DNA of 64,000 nucleotides from positions 186,001 to 250,000 of the forward strand of contig NZ_JAKFFT010000002.1 of assembly GCF_021502655.1 (NCBI RefSeq), read 5' to 3'. A program made the position numbers and the translations under genes. This document shows positions 26,042 to 34,443 of this stretch, piece by piece. Positions within the stretch are counted from its first letter, which is position 1. Each line of letters starts with the position of its first letter. The notes beneath the pieces are model-generated. The model was given only the letters and a program-made list of their open reading frames with translations. It did no database searches and was not told the DNA's origin. The DNA is from Dyadobacter sp. CY347 (lineage in GTDB: Bacteria; Bacteroidota; Bacteroidia; Cytophagales; Spirosomataceae).

Positions 26042-26338
26042 TCAGATCAATTCGGGTGGCGGCGAGAGCAGCTTTAACGAAATTTCGTTTTGAAACCCGG
26101 TAGAGTAGGAGAAAGTATTTCGGAGAGGAATTGATAAAATATATTTATCAACATTGAAAGAATGAGAAATCAACAACTGGTCGTCGTTGATTTTCTCACC
26201 TTCGGTTTTTTCATTATCACAAGTGCCGGTATCGCAAACCACAGACGCCTTTTCCTTAACCAGCAAAAGGCTGGCTACATCTGTGGCTTTACAGATGAGG
26301 AAGGTCGTAAGCAATATGAGACAGAGTGTTCGCAGCAA
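26042..26338 (-). CDS. Small secreted or membrane-anchored protein, unknown
   Basis: A 98-residue ORF with a hydrophobic N-terminus (LCLILLTTFLICKA) that looks like a signal peptide or lipoprotein signal, followed by a small domain with two cysteines six residues apart (VCDTGTC). I do not recognise the family. It sits 18 bp after a 35-codon membrane-peptide ORF on the same strand and 114 bp before the carbonic anhydrase gene. It could be spurious, but its position in a noncoding gap and its clean secretion signal favour a real gene. Confidence 0.5.
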   Translation of the reverse strand: MLRTLCLILLTTFLICKATDVASLLLVKEKASVVCDTGTCDNEKTEGEKINDDQLLISHSFNVDKYILSIPLRNTFSYSTGFQNEISLKLLSPPPELI

Positions 26339-26356
26339 TGTGAATTGATTAATGTT

Positions 26357-26464
26357 TTACTTGGCCTTCCATTGTTTTTCGTTGTTTTCCAGCCAACGTC
26401 CAACTAGGAACGCAGAACCGAGAAGAACCACATAAAAAACGATCATTATGATTGTCATTTCCAT
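26357..26464 (-). CDS. 35-residue single-pass membrane peptide
   Basis: A short ORF opening with MEMTIIMIVFYVVLLGSAFL, a clear membrane helix, followed by a charged, tryptophan-containing tail (GRWLENNEKQWKAK). It ends 18 bp before the 98-residue ORF, in the same orientation. A hydrophobic helix with a basic tail is what real bacterial small membrane proteins look like; random AT-rich sequence also gives hydrophobic ORFs, so confidence is moderate. Confidence 0.45.
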   Translation of the reverse strand: MEMTIIMIVFYVVLLGSAFLVGRWLENNEKQWKAK

Positions 26465-26541
26465 AAAAAAGCAATTTATACACTACTTAACGTTAACAAA
26501 ATTAACTAAAAAATGTCTTAGCCCGTTCAATATATTAAAAA

Positions 26542-27666
26542 TTAAAGGACTCCTTTTGTCGACGGCATGAAATCGAGTGCTTTCAAATCACGTCGTACGG
26601 CCATTTTTATCGCCTTAGCGAATGCTTTAAAAATTGATTCGATCTTATGATGCTCATTGTCACCGCTTACCTGAATATTTAAATTAGAGAGCGAAGCGTC
26701 TGAAAAAGATTTGAAAAAATGAAAAAACATTTCCGTCGGCATTTCACCAATCTTCTCTCTTTTGAATTCAGCATTCCAAACAATCCAGGGACGACCTGAA
26801 AAATCGATGGCAACTTGTGCAAGCGCCTCGTCCATAGGAAGCAAAAATCCATATCTGCTGATGCCCCGCTTATCGCCAATGGCTTGTCGGTAAGCTTCAC
26901 CCAATGCAAGCGCAGTGTCTTCAATGGTATGGTGTTCATCAATGTGCAGGTCACCTTCGACATGAATGGAGAGATCAGCACCTGAATGTCTGGCCAGTTG
27001 ATCGAGCATATGATCGAAGAATCCAAGCCCTGTGTGAATATCAGATCTGCCGCTTCCGTCCAGGTTCAGCTCGACTTTAATCTGAGTTTCCTTCGTATTA
27101 CGTTCAACAGACGCAGTTCTGGAAGGCAATTTCAAATGTTCATAAATCGCATCCCAGTCTCTTGAAACATAACTGGTCGCCTGTTTCATTTCGTCAGACA
27201 TTCCCGTTTCAGGGGTTTGGTCCAAAACCAAAATGGCCTTGGCTCCGAGGTTTACAGCCAGTTGAACATCCGTAAGCCGGTCGCCGATCACGTAACTGTT
27301 GGCCAGATCATATTCATCTGAAAAGTAAGCGGTTAGCATTCCGGTGCCGGGCTTTCTGGTGGGAAGGTTATCTTCCGGGAAGCTGCGGTCCACGTGAATG
27401 TTGGCAAAATGTATATTTTCTCCTGCCAATGTTTGCAGCATCTTGTTTTGTGCGGGCCAGAATGTGGGTTCAGGAAATGAATCCGTTCCTAACCCGTCCT
27501 GATTGGTTACCATGACCAGCTCATAATCAGTTTCTTCTGCAATTTTGCGGAGTGCGGATATCGCTTTTGGTAAAAATTCGAGTTTTTCTAATGAGTCTAC
27601 CTGAAAATCTGTGGGAGGTTCAACGATGATCGTTCCGTCCCGATCAATAAATAAGACTTTTTTCAT
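26542..27666 (-). CDS. hisB: Bifunctional histidinol-phosphatase / imidazoleglycerol-phosphate dehydratase
   Basis: Catalyses steps six and eight of histidine synthesis. The N-terminal HAD phosphatase (about 1-165) has the nucleophile motif FIDRDGT and a downstream [14 protein letters not shown]. The dehydratase domain (about 185-374) has the paired metal motifs [15 protein letters not shown] and [14 protein letters not shown], and a second set near residues 330-350 (NEHHKIE). Length (374) fits the fused enterobacterial type. No other his gene is in the window. Confidence 0.96.
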   Translation of the reverse strand: MKKVLFIDRDGTIIVEPPTDFQVDSLEKLEFLPKAISALRKIAEETDYELVMVTNQDGLGTDSFPEPTFWPAQNKMLQTLAGENIHFANIHVDRSFPEDNLPTRKPGTGMLTAYFSDEYDLANSYVIGDRLTDVQLAVNLGAKAILVLDQTPETGMSDEMKQATSYVSRDWDAIYEHLKLPSRTASVERNTKETQIKVELNLDGSGRSDIHTGLGFFDHMLDQLARHSGADLSIHVEGDLHIDEHHTIEDTALALGEAYRQAIGDKRGISRYGFLLPMDEALAQVAIDFSGRPWIVWNAEFKREKIGEMPTEMFFHFFKSFSDASLSNLNIQVSGDNEHHKIESIFKAFAKAIKMAVRRDLKALDFMPSTKGVL

Positions 27667-27804
27667 TAATGTTTATAAAAGATATGATAGGCAAAAGGAA
27701 TGCTGGTTTCCCGCGTTCGTGCAAAGTTCGCAAACTATGTGGATTTGAAAAGATTTACCCGCATCAATAGCGCCTTTTGTAAAGAAAAGAGCCGTGATAA
27801 ATCG

Positions 27805-27812
27805 TAACTTTG
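27805..27812 (+). promoter_or_regulatory. Candidate -7 box of riboflavin synthase
   Basis: TAACTTTG matches TAnnTTTG exactly, 23 bp before the ATG at 27836. An in-frame start at 27794 lies upstream of the box and so is unlikely to be used. Confidence 0.45.
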
Positions 27813-27835
27813 TGTTTAAAATTTCGTCTAAGATA

Positions 27836-28429
27836 ATGTTTACAGGAATAGTAGAATCCGTTGCGACGCTTTTAAAAGTCGATTCAGAGGGCACCAATAA
27901 AACTTTTTCGTTTCAGTCACCCATCGCCGCAGAATTTAAAATTGATCAGAGTGTAAGCCATAATGGGGTTTGCCTGACCGTCGTTGCCGTGCAGGGAGAC
28001 ACCTATAAAGTGACTGCCATCGAGGAAACACTACTGAAAACCAATCTGGGTGACCTGGCTGTTAATCATCACGTGAACCTGGAACGTTGTATGCCAGCCA
28101 ACGGAAGGTTTGACGGGCACATTGTGCAAGGCCACGTGGATCAGACTGCTGTGTGCACGTCCATAGAAGAGCGCGACGGAAGCTGGCTGTTTGATTTTGA
28201 ATATGATGCCTCCACTGGAAATTTGACGGTTGAAAAGGGTTCCATATGTATCAATGGCGTAAGTCTGACCGTTTTCAATTCAGAAACCAGTTCGTTCCGG
28301 GTTGCGATCATTCCTTATACATATGAATTTACCAATTTTCATAGCTTGAAAGCAGGCGATCGTGTCAATCTTGAATTTGATATTCTAGGAAAGTACATTA
28401 AAAGAATTCTTGGGTCATATACCGCATAG
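27836..28429 (+). CDS. ribE: Riboflavin synthase, alpha subunit
   Basis: Dismutates two 6,7-dimethyl-8-ribityllumazine molecules to riboflavin and the pyrimidinedione. The 197-residue protein has the two-lumazine-domain layout: MFTGIVE at the start, SHNGVCLTV in the first domain and INGVSLTV in the second, plus ERCMPANGRFDGHIVQGHVDQ. No FMN riboswitch is evident in the short leader. The gene is separate from other riboflavin genes here. Confidence 0.95.
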   Translation: MFTGIVESVATLLKVDSEGTNKTFSFQSPIAAEFKIDQSVSHNGVCLTVVAVQGDTYKVTAIEETLLKTNLGDLAVNHHVNLERCMPANGRFDGHIVQGHVDQTAVCTSIEERDGSWLFDFEYDASTGNLTVEKGSICINGVSLTVFNSETSSFRVAIIPYTYEFTNFHSLKAGDRVNLEFDILGKYIKRILGSYTA

Positions 28430-28495
28430 TATATTGGCATCCTGAAATATTACGTTTATTTTTACCCGTCTATACATTTCGAGCTTTAACAATAC

Positions 28496-29293
28496 ATGGC
28501 CAAAATAAGTACTCAGTCCAGAACGGATCTTTTCATTCATATCGGAATTATAGTTTCATTGCTTTTGGTCCTTTTTCTGGGTTTTTTCTTCGTTTATCTG
28601 CCTTTTACGACCAATCATGGCGAGGCTGTAACCATCCCGGATTTGAAGAAAAAGAATGTCGCCGATCTCGAAGAATTTCTTGAAAGCCGCGACCTGCGTT
28701 ATGAAGTAGATTGCACTTTTGTAGCTAATGTGCCTCCACTGACCATTATTTCACAATATCCATTGCCGGGCGCCAAAGTAAAAGAGGGCCGGAAAATATA
28801 TGTGACCGTTTCATCCCGGACCGCACCATTGATCAAAATGCCGAAGCTGACGGACATGACACACCGTAGCGCGCAAATGTTGCTGAAAAGCGTTGGTCTG
28901 GAAGAAGGAAATATTTCCTATGTGCCTGATATGGCCCAGAATGCGGTTTTGAGACAAATGTATAACGGAAAGGAAATTTTACCCGGGCAGGCAATTCCGA
29001 AGGGCTCGAAAATCGATCTGGAACTGGGTGAAGGACTTGGAACAGCTCAGTTCGAAGCGCCGTCTGTTTTAGGTTTGCCATTGGATGAAGCGAAAATTGC
29101 GCTGATAGGAGCGGGGCTGAAAGTGGGCCAGCAAATGGAAATACCGGCGGAAGAAGGACAAGCAGCTGGCACGGTGGTAAGACAGAACCCCGACGCTGGA
29201 AATAATGTAAGAATAGGAGATGTAATCGATCTCTGGATCACACCACAAGCAGTTGAATCAACTGGGAATGAGAATATATTACCGGAACAGTAA
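28496..29293 (+). CDS. Membrane-anchored PASTA-domain protein
   Basis: A 265-residue protein with one N-terminal membrane helix (about 13-38) followed by three PASTA repeats (starting near residues 45, 112 and 186: VTIPDL, IKMPKL, FEAPSV). PASTA domains in kinases and penicillin-binding proteins bind cell-wall fragments; here there is no kinase or transpeptidase part, as usual for Bacteroidota. It is likely exposed to the periplasm. Its 3' end overlaps the next gene by 26 bp, suggesting coupled translation. Confidence 0.85.
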   Translation: MAKISTQSRTDLFIHIGIIVSLLLVLFLGFFFVYLPFTTNHGEAVTIPDLKKKNVADLEEFLESRDLRYEVDCTFVANVPPLTIISQYPLPGAKVKEGRKIYVTVSSRTAPLIKMPKLTDMTHRSAQMLLKSVGLEEGNISYVPDMAQNAVLRQMYNGKEILPGQAIPKGSKIDLELGEGLGTAQFEAPSVLGLPLDEAKIALIGAGLKVGQQMEIPAEEGQAAGTVVRQNPDAGNNVRIGDVIDLWITPQAVESTGNENILPEQ

Positions 29294-31127
29294 AATTTAT
29301 TTTTATAATAAAAAACATATAATTCTGACATTGCTGCTCGCGCTTTTTCAGTGTCAGTTGCTATATGCCCAATTAAAACTCGTCCCGATAACCGGTTCCT
29401 ATGCCGAAGAGGAAATGGAAACGCCGAGCGCATTGCGGACGGAAGCAACATTGAACCTGCCGTTTTTCGATGATTTCTCAACAACAAAAACAGCAAACCC
29501 AAATACTGCAAACTGGCTTCCGGGAAGCGGGGTTTACATTAACAATACACTTTCCAATTCGCAGCCCTCGCTTAACATTGCGACTTTTGATGGGTTGAAC
29601 GCATCAGGAACGCCCTATAACCTGGTCAATCCGCTCACTCAGAACTTTACGGATACATTGACTTCCCAGCCGATTAATCTTGCCGGCAGGAAGGCTGCTG
29701 ATTCATTGTATATCAGTTTTCAATGGTTAGCCAAAGGTTTGGGAGAGCTGCCTGATTCAAGCGATTATTTCCAACTCGAATTTTTGAGTAAAACCAATGG
29801 CTGGGTTACCGCCTGGCGGCAGGTCGGCTATAAGCTGGATACGATTTATAAAAATCAGTTTGTGAAGATTACTGATCCTGACTATTTCCACAATGCATTC
29901 CAGTTCAGGTTTCGTGCCTATGGCCGCAATTCAGGTTATTACGACACCTGGCATTTGGATTATGTTTATTTAAACGCAAAACGTTCAGTAAGGCAGCCTT
30001 ACATTTTTGATGTGGCGGTTAGGAAAGCTGTTTCGCCTTTTTTGAAAAAATATACGGCAATGCCGCTTCGTCAATATCGCGTGAATCCGCAGGTTGCGAT
30101 CGCGGATTCGGTGAGAACGGACGTTGTCAACAACTTTAATAACTTCAACATTCTGACCAGCACATTCACGATCAGGGATGCAGCAAAGGGAACTGAGTTG
30201 TTTAGAAATGTCCAAAGGTCGATTTATGTAGAGTCGCTCAAATCAAAATCTTTGGCAGTGAAAACTGTTCCGCCTGCGATCAATGCTAGTCTGGATAGTT
30301 TGAAACTGATTACGAAATTCTGGGTTACCACCACTGACACCATTCCGGGAGTAAATTTGAAAACAAATGATTCCATTACTTCCCGAGTGGATTTGACCGA
30401 TTATTACGCTTACGACGACGGAAGTGCAGAATACGGCGTGCAGGTAAATCAGAAACTGGGACGCGTGGCGGTGCAGTATACACTCGCAAAACCTGATACA
30501 ATTGGCGGCGTAAGGCTTGCTATAGTGCAGTTCAACAAGGACGTTTCAGGCCAGGGTTTCACCATTCAGATTTTTGATAATAAGAATGGTAAGCCGGATA
30601 AGATGATCGCGCAAAGATCGGTAGGGGCACGATATCCGGCGCAGCGGAATGGATTTATCGATTACGCGTTTGCTACACCTGTCGCCGTTCCTGATACATT
30701 TTACGTGGGCTGGCTCCAATTGAACGAGCAGCCGGTTACAGTTGGGTTTGACAGGAATTCGATGTTGGGCAGAAATTCGGTTTTCTATAATCTGGGAACC
30801 GAGTGGGCCAAGGAAACTGCGTTGAGAGGCAGTATCATGATCCGGCCGTATCTGGGAAAAAAGGCTGCTGGGGTAGTGACCGGAAATGAACCAGTTGCAA
30901 CAACCGAAACGCACTTTTTCCCAAACCCGAATCAAGGCGTTATCAATTGGGAGAATGCTTCGGTGAAGCGAATAGAAATTTACTCGATGCAGGGGCATTT
31001 GGTTCAAACCATTGTTCCTGAAAAAGACCAGCGCTCAGCCTCAGTTCAGCTGAATGAAGGAATTTATATCGTTAAATCCTCAGACGGGAAACGATCATTT
31101 ACCCAAAAAATGTTATTTGTCCAATAA
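29268..31127 (+). CDS. Secreted protein with C-terminal T9SS sorting domain
   Basis: A 619-residue exported protein. A signal peptide (HIILTLLLALFQCQLLYAQ) is preceded by a basic stretch. The middle is beta-rich, with a jelly-roll-like NLPFFDDFS opening common in T9SS cargo. The last 75 or so residues are a type A sorting domain: FFPNPNQGVINW..IEIYSMQGHLV..LNEGIYIVKSSDG..FTQKMLFVQ. It should cross the outer membrane through the T9SS, to which gldKLMN (33-38 kb) belong. Function otherwise unknown. Start chosen at the ATG overlapping the PASTA gene. Confidence 0.85.
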   Translation: MRIYYRNSKIYFYNKKHIILTLLLALFQCQLLYAQLKLVPITGSYAEEEMETPSALRTEATLNLPFFDDFSTTKTANPNTANWLPGSGVYINNTLSNSQPSLNIATFDGLNASGTPYNLVNPLTQNFTDTLTSQPINLAGRKAADSLYISFQWLAKGLGELPDSSDYFQLEFLSKTNGWVTAWRQVGYKLDTIYKNQFVKITDPDYFHNAFQFRFRAYGRNSGYYDTWHLDYVYLNAKRSVRQPYIFDVAVRKAVSPFLKKYTAMPLRQYRVNPQVAIADSVRTDVVNNFNNFNILTSTFTIRDAAKGTELFRNVQRSIYVESLKSKSLAVKTVPPAINASLDSLKLITKFWVTTTDTIPGVNLKTNDSITSRVDLTDYYAYDDGSAEYGVQVNQKLGRVAVQYTLAKPDTIGGVRLAIVQFNKDVSGQGFTIQIFDNKNGKPDKMIAQRSVGARYPAQRNGFIDYAFATPVAVPDTFYVGWLQLNEQPVTVGFDRNSMLGRNSVFYNLGTEWAKETALRGSIMIRPYLGKKAAGVVTGNEPVATTETHFFPNPNQGVINWENASVKRIEIYSMQGHLVQTIVPEKDQRSASVQLNEGIYIVKSSDGKRSFTQKMLFVQ

Positions 31128-31154
31128 CCTTATCAATCACAAAAAGAAGATATT

Positions 31155-31451
31155 ATGGATATTACCGTGGAAGAACTGAAAGAACGTCTTGACAAAGGTG
31201 AAGACCTAAACTTTTATGATGTTCGGGAAGAGCACGAATTCGAGGAAGACAATCTGGGCGCGAAATTGATCCCGTTAGCGGAGTTACCCGATCATCTGGA
31301 CGAGCTGGAATCTTTGAAAGATGAGGAAATTATCATTCATTGCCGTTCAGGAGCGAGAAGCGGAAAAGCTGCCCGATTCCTGGAATCGCAGGGTTTTTCA
31401 AATGTCAGAAACGTACTTGGTGGAATCCTGGCCTACCGCGAGCTGGAATAA
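31155..31451 (+). CDS. Rhodanese-like sulfurtransferase
   Basis: A 98-residue single-domain rhodanese. The fold starts DITVEELKERLDKGEDL, with FYDVREEHEFEEDNLGAKLIPL; the active-site loop is HCRSGARSGKAA with the catalytic Cys. Cytoplasmic, likely a persulfide carrier or donor. Its 3' end overlaps the convergent miaA gene by 19 bp. Confidence 0.92.
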   Translation: MDITVEELKERLDKGEDLNFYDVREEHEFEEDNLGAKLIPLAELPDHLDELESLKDEEIIIHCRSGARSGKAARFLESQGFSNVRNVLGGILAYRELE

Positions 31452-32389
31452 CTTTCTTCCTGCCCCTGATCATTATCCTGGATCCTGGCCTGAATGTAGG
31501 TCAGGATTTTTTCATATTCGTCGGCCTGAAACCATTCAAATCTTCCCTGATGTCGGAACCAGGTCAATTGCCGCTTGGCATATCGCCTTGAATTCTGTTT
31601 GAGCAGCCGGATCATTTCCTTTTCATTATAGGCATTGTCCAGATACCCGTAAACTTCCTTGTATCCGACTGTTTGCAACGCATGGTGGGATCTGTATGGC
31701 TGTAATGCTTTTGCCTCGTCAACAAGTCCATGCGCCAGCATCATGTCCATCCTATCATCAATGCGTTGATACAATTCTGCCCGATCTCTGTCCAACGCAA
31801 TCAAAATTTGTTTAAACGGGCGCTTCTGTGTGTTTTTTAAATGGTATTGACTGATCGGGGAGCCTGTTGTATAAAAGACCTCTAATGCCCGCACCACGCG
31901 CTGGGGATTGTTGATTTCGGATGTGGCAGCAAAGGCAGGATCAATTGCTCGGATCTCGTCCTGTAAGACATTAAGCCCTTTTACATTCAGCTTTTCGGTT
32001 AAAGATTCCCTGAGGCCCGGCAAGGGCGCTGGTAGGTCATCCAGGCCTTCTGAAACTGCTTTTACATAAAAACCCGAACCACCGGTCATGACTACGTAAT
32101 CATGCGTTTCAAAGAGCTTTTCCAGCAATTTTAAAACATCGCGTTCAAAATCTCCGGCACTGTAAATCTCTGAAATGGAATGCGAATTGATAAAATGATG
32201 TGTAACCTGCAAAAGCTCCTCACTGGTCGGTTTGGCTGTGCCAATGTTAAGCTCTCTGAAAAATTGTCGTGAGTCAGCCGATATGATTTCCGTGTTCAGC
32301 GCTTTGGCTATTTGAATGGATAACGCGGTTTTCCCGACTGCGGTAGGCCCGGCAATGATGATCAGATATTTCTGTTTGCTTTCCGACAT
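31433..32389 (-). CDS. miaA: tRNA dimethylallyltransferase
   Basis: Adds the dimethylallyl group to N6 of A37 in tRNAs reading UNN codons. The 318-residue protein has the P-loop GPTAVGKTALS (residues 14-24), the substrate-binding DSRQFFRELNIGTAKP motif, GGSGFYVKAVSEG, and the C-terminal RRYAKRQLTWFR. All are standard. The 3' end overlaps the rhodanese gene on the opposite strand. Confidence 0.95.
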   Translation of the reverse strand: MSESKQKYLIIIAGPTAVGKTALSIQIAKALNTEIISADSRQFFRELNIGTAKPTSEELLQVTHHFINSHSISEIYSAGDFERDVLKLLEKLFETHDYVVMTGGSGFYVKAVSEGLDDLPAPLPGLRESLTEKLNVKGLNVLQDEIRAIDPAFAATSEINNPQRVVRALEVFYTTGSPISQYHLKNTQKRPFKQILIALDRDRAELYQRIDDRMDMMLAHGLVDEAKALQPYRSHHALQTVGYKEVYGYLDNAYNEKEMIRLLKQNSRRYAKRQLTWFRHQGRFEWFQADEYEKILTYIQARIQDNDQGQEESYSSSR

Positions 32390-32642
32390 TCAGGCGCTTT
32401 TGGTTCAATGATAGTTTGTCGCGAATTTACATATCAGCAGTTTCTGCACACCACTTTTTCTCATATTTAGGCAACAGTATCCTATTGGTTTTTTAATCTT
32501 TTGACAGCGAGGAGGATTAATAATTTTTTTTGTATAATTTATGGGAAAAACGCCCTCGTTCTCGTCAAATTGAATCGGTCAGCGTATAAGCTCTAACATT
32601 TTTTCTTTCTTATTTCAATTCACTTTCTAAACATTGCAAGTT

Positions 32643-33272
32643 ATGTTCAAAAAATTATTACTATTTGCCTGGATCGGGTCGATGGCGTTTATGGTTGGCT
32701 GCGAAGGCGAGCAGGGTGAAGTAGGGCCAAAAGGAGATGCCGGTGTAGCGGGACCAGCCGGCCCGGCGGGACCTGCAGGACCAGCTGGTGAGGACGGAAC
32801 GGGATCGGGTGGGGGAGCAATCATTCTTTCTTCCGGCGCTGTTAAAACAGACACTTCCGGTGGGTTTGTTACAGGTTTTAATGATCTGTCGCCAGCGGAA
32901 GATAGTTTGTTCCAGTCTTCGGCTATATTGGTTTATATCAAATCACAGGGTGTATACTGGCCACTGCCCGGAATAGTAGGTTTTGGCACTGGTAACAGTC
33001 AAGCGGCGAGCGAATTCACTTTTGTTCATGGTGTGCAAGACAAAACGTTTTTCGTTGAGCTGTTTCAGCGCGGTTGGTCTGAGGAAGGTGTTAAAACTGC
33101 GCCTGACAGGTCTTTTGAGGATGTGCGTGTTGTAATCATACCTGCAATCACAGCAGGCAGAATGGATGCAGAGATTCTTAAAAGTTATGAGAGAACAATT
33201 GCTGCATTGGGGCTTACGGAAGACAAAACCAGATTATCGAAAACATTGAAATTCAAGTTTCCGAAGAAATAA
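32643..33272 (+). CDS. Lipoprotein with short collagen-like tract
   Basis: A 209-residue predicted lipoprotein (lipobox MVGC, Cys20). Directly after the lipidated Cys comes a collagen-like Gly-x-y tract of about a dozen triplets (GEQGEVGPKGDAGVAG then four GPA units), a Gly/Ser hinge, and a 150-residue C-terminal domain with no recognised family. The collagen tract would act as a stalk lifting the domain off the outer membrane. Start at 32643; a TTG three codons earlier is not needed. It ends just before a long palindromic terminator. Confidence 0.75.
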   Translation: MFKKLLLFAWIGSMAFMVGCEGEQGEVGPKGDAGVAGPAGPAGPAGPAGEDGTGSGGGAIILSSGAVKTDTSGGFVTGFNDLSPAEDSLFQSSAILVYIKSQGVYWPLPGIVGFGTGNSQAASEFTFVHGVQDKTFFVELFQRGWSEEGVKTAPDRSFEDVRVVIIPAITAGRMDAEILKSYERTIAALGLTEDKTRLSKTLKFKFPKK

Positions 33273-33275
33273 GAA

Positions 33276-33334
33276 AAGTCAAGTAACAAAAAAAGGTTAT
33301 CCACACTGGATAACCTTTTTTTGTTACTTGACTT
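33276..33334. terminator. 28-bp perfect inverted repeat, bidirectional terminator
   Basis: Arms 33276-33303 and 33307-33334 are perfect complements around a three-base loop. A T7 run (33314-33322 region) sits within the arms, so both strands present GC stem plus T tract. It lies between the collagen-like lipoprotein (plus) and gldN (minus), three bases after the former's stop. Confidence 0.85.
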
Positions 33335-33340
33335 ATGAGA

Positions 33341-34405
33341 TTAATATTCCCAAAGTCCGTGTTCCAATTCCATTAATTCCTGCTCGTAATTCAAAGACTT
33401 GATAAGGGCTTCTTTTTCACCGTTATAAATGTCTAAGAATGCTCTGTCATTCGCATTGGAATATTTGGTGATACGGCCGTAGAACAAGCGCAAATCAAAC
33501 GCATCAGCAAGATTCTTGTTCTGGGCAGTGTTATGCGTGTTATACCAGATATATTTCTTAGGATCACTTCTGAACAACCTTTCCACATCTTTGTAGCGGA
33601 ACGATGCAACTGGCAATTCAAGACCCGTTGCTGTTTGCTCAGAGGGAAGAATGATTGACAATGTCTGAATGTCATTATACAACCGTGATCTTTTCTTGTC
33701 GAACGTCCAATCTTCTTTCACTTCAAGAATGCTCAACTGTTCCGGGAAATACTCTTCCTCGGTTGCGGCAAGCTGCGTTTGAAATGTTGTGTCAACCTTT
33801 GGCTGTTCTACAACAGGCGGCTCTTCCTTGGCTACCTCTTTCTTAGCATTTTTCTTAGAAGACTTCTTTTTAGGAGGACCCCATCCGTCATCTTCCGCTG
33901 CTGCTTCCGGTTTTGTTTCTGTTTTCTTATTACCCCAGCCATCGTCAGCGGTTACAGCCTGTTTTGCCGGATCAGGCTTCGCAGTTGTTCCCCAACCATC
34001 ATCAGCCTTCGCAGGTGCGCCAAATCCAGCAGCAAGCTCTTCTTCCGAAAGTCCGGCAGTTTGGTTTGGAATTAATATACGCTTATGTAATTCATCAGCA
34101 GTAATTTTTGTAGCGCATGAATCATTGGTATAAGCATCAATCAAACCTGCTTTTGCAGCTTCAAGCAAGTAACGTGTGATCTCGTTATTTTTTGAGAACA
34201 TCGAAACGTTCTGTTTTTCTTTAAGATCGACCCTTCTCCAAAGCGTTCTTTTCATCAAAACATCACCATCGGAAATGGGGCGTGATGAAAACTGGTTTGC
34301 CGTGGAATCTTCTTTTTCCTGAGCGAAGGCTGCGCCCGTACCCAGAGACAAAGAAAGTAATGACCATGCAATCGTTTTTCCGTTCATTCTTCTCATAACA
34401 TACAT
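33341..34405 (-). CDS. gldN: Gliding motility / T9SS protein GldN
   Basis: Periplasmic component that, with GldK, forms the ring-shaped outer-membrane-associated structure of the T9SS. The protein (354 residues from this start) has a signal peptide ending AFAQ and the GldN core, including DVLMKRTLWRRVDLKEKQN and the C-terminal ITKYSNANDRAFLDIYNGEKEAL. Between the two halves is a low-complexity insert (about 85 residues) with three DDGWG units and Lys/Ala/Glu-rich spacers. The start could be 34405 or 34396. It is the last gene of the gldLMN unit. Confidence 0.92.
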   Translation of the reverse strand: MYVMRRMNGKTIAWSLLSLSLGTGAAFAQEKEDSTANQFSSRPISDGDVLMKRTLWRRVDLKEKQNVSMFSKNNEITRYLLEAAKAGLIDAYTNDSCATKITADELHKRILIPNQTAGLSEEELAAGFGAPAKADDGWGTTAKPDPAKQAVTADDGWGNKKTETKPEAAAEDDGWGPPKKKSSKKNAKKEVAKEEPPVVEQPKVDTTFQTQLAATEEEYFPEQLSILEVKEDWTFDKKRSRLYNDIQTLSIILPSEQTATGLELPVASFRYKDVERLFRSDPKKYIWYNTHNTAQNKNLADAFDLRLFYGRITKYSNANDRAFLDIYNGEKEALIKSLNYEQELMELEHGLWEY

Positions 34406-34443
34406 AAGGTTGTATTGTCCAATCAACGATTAAAATTGACGAA

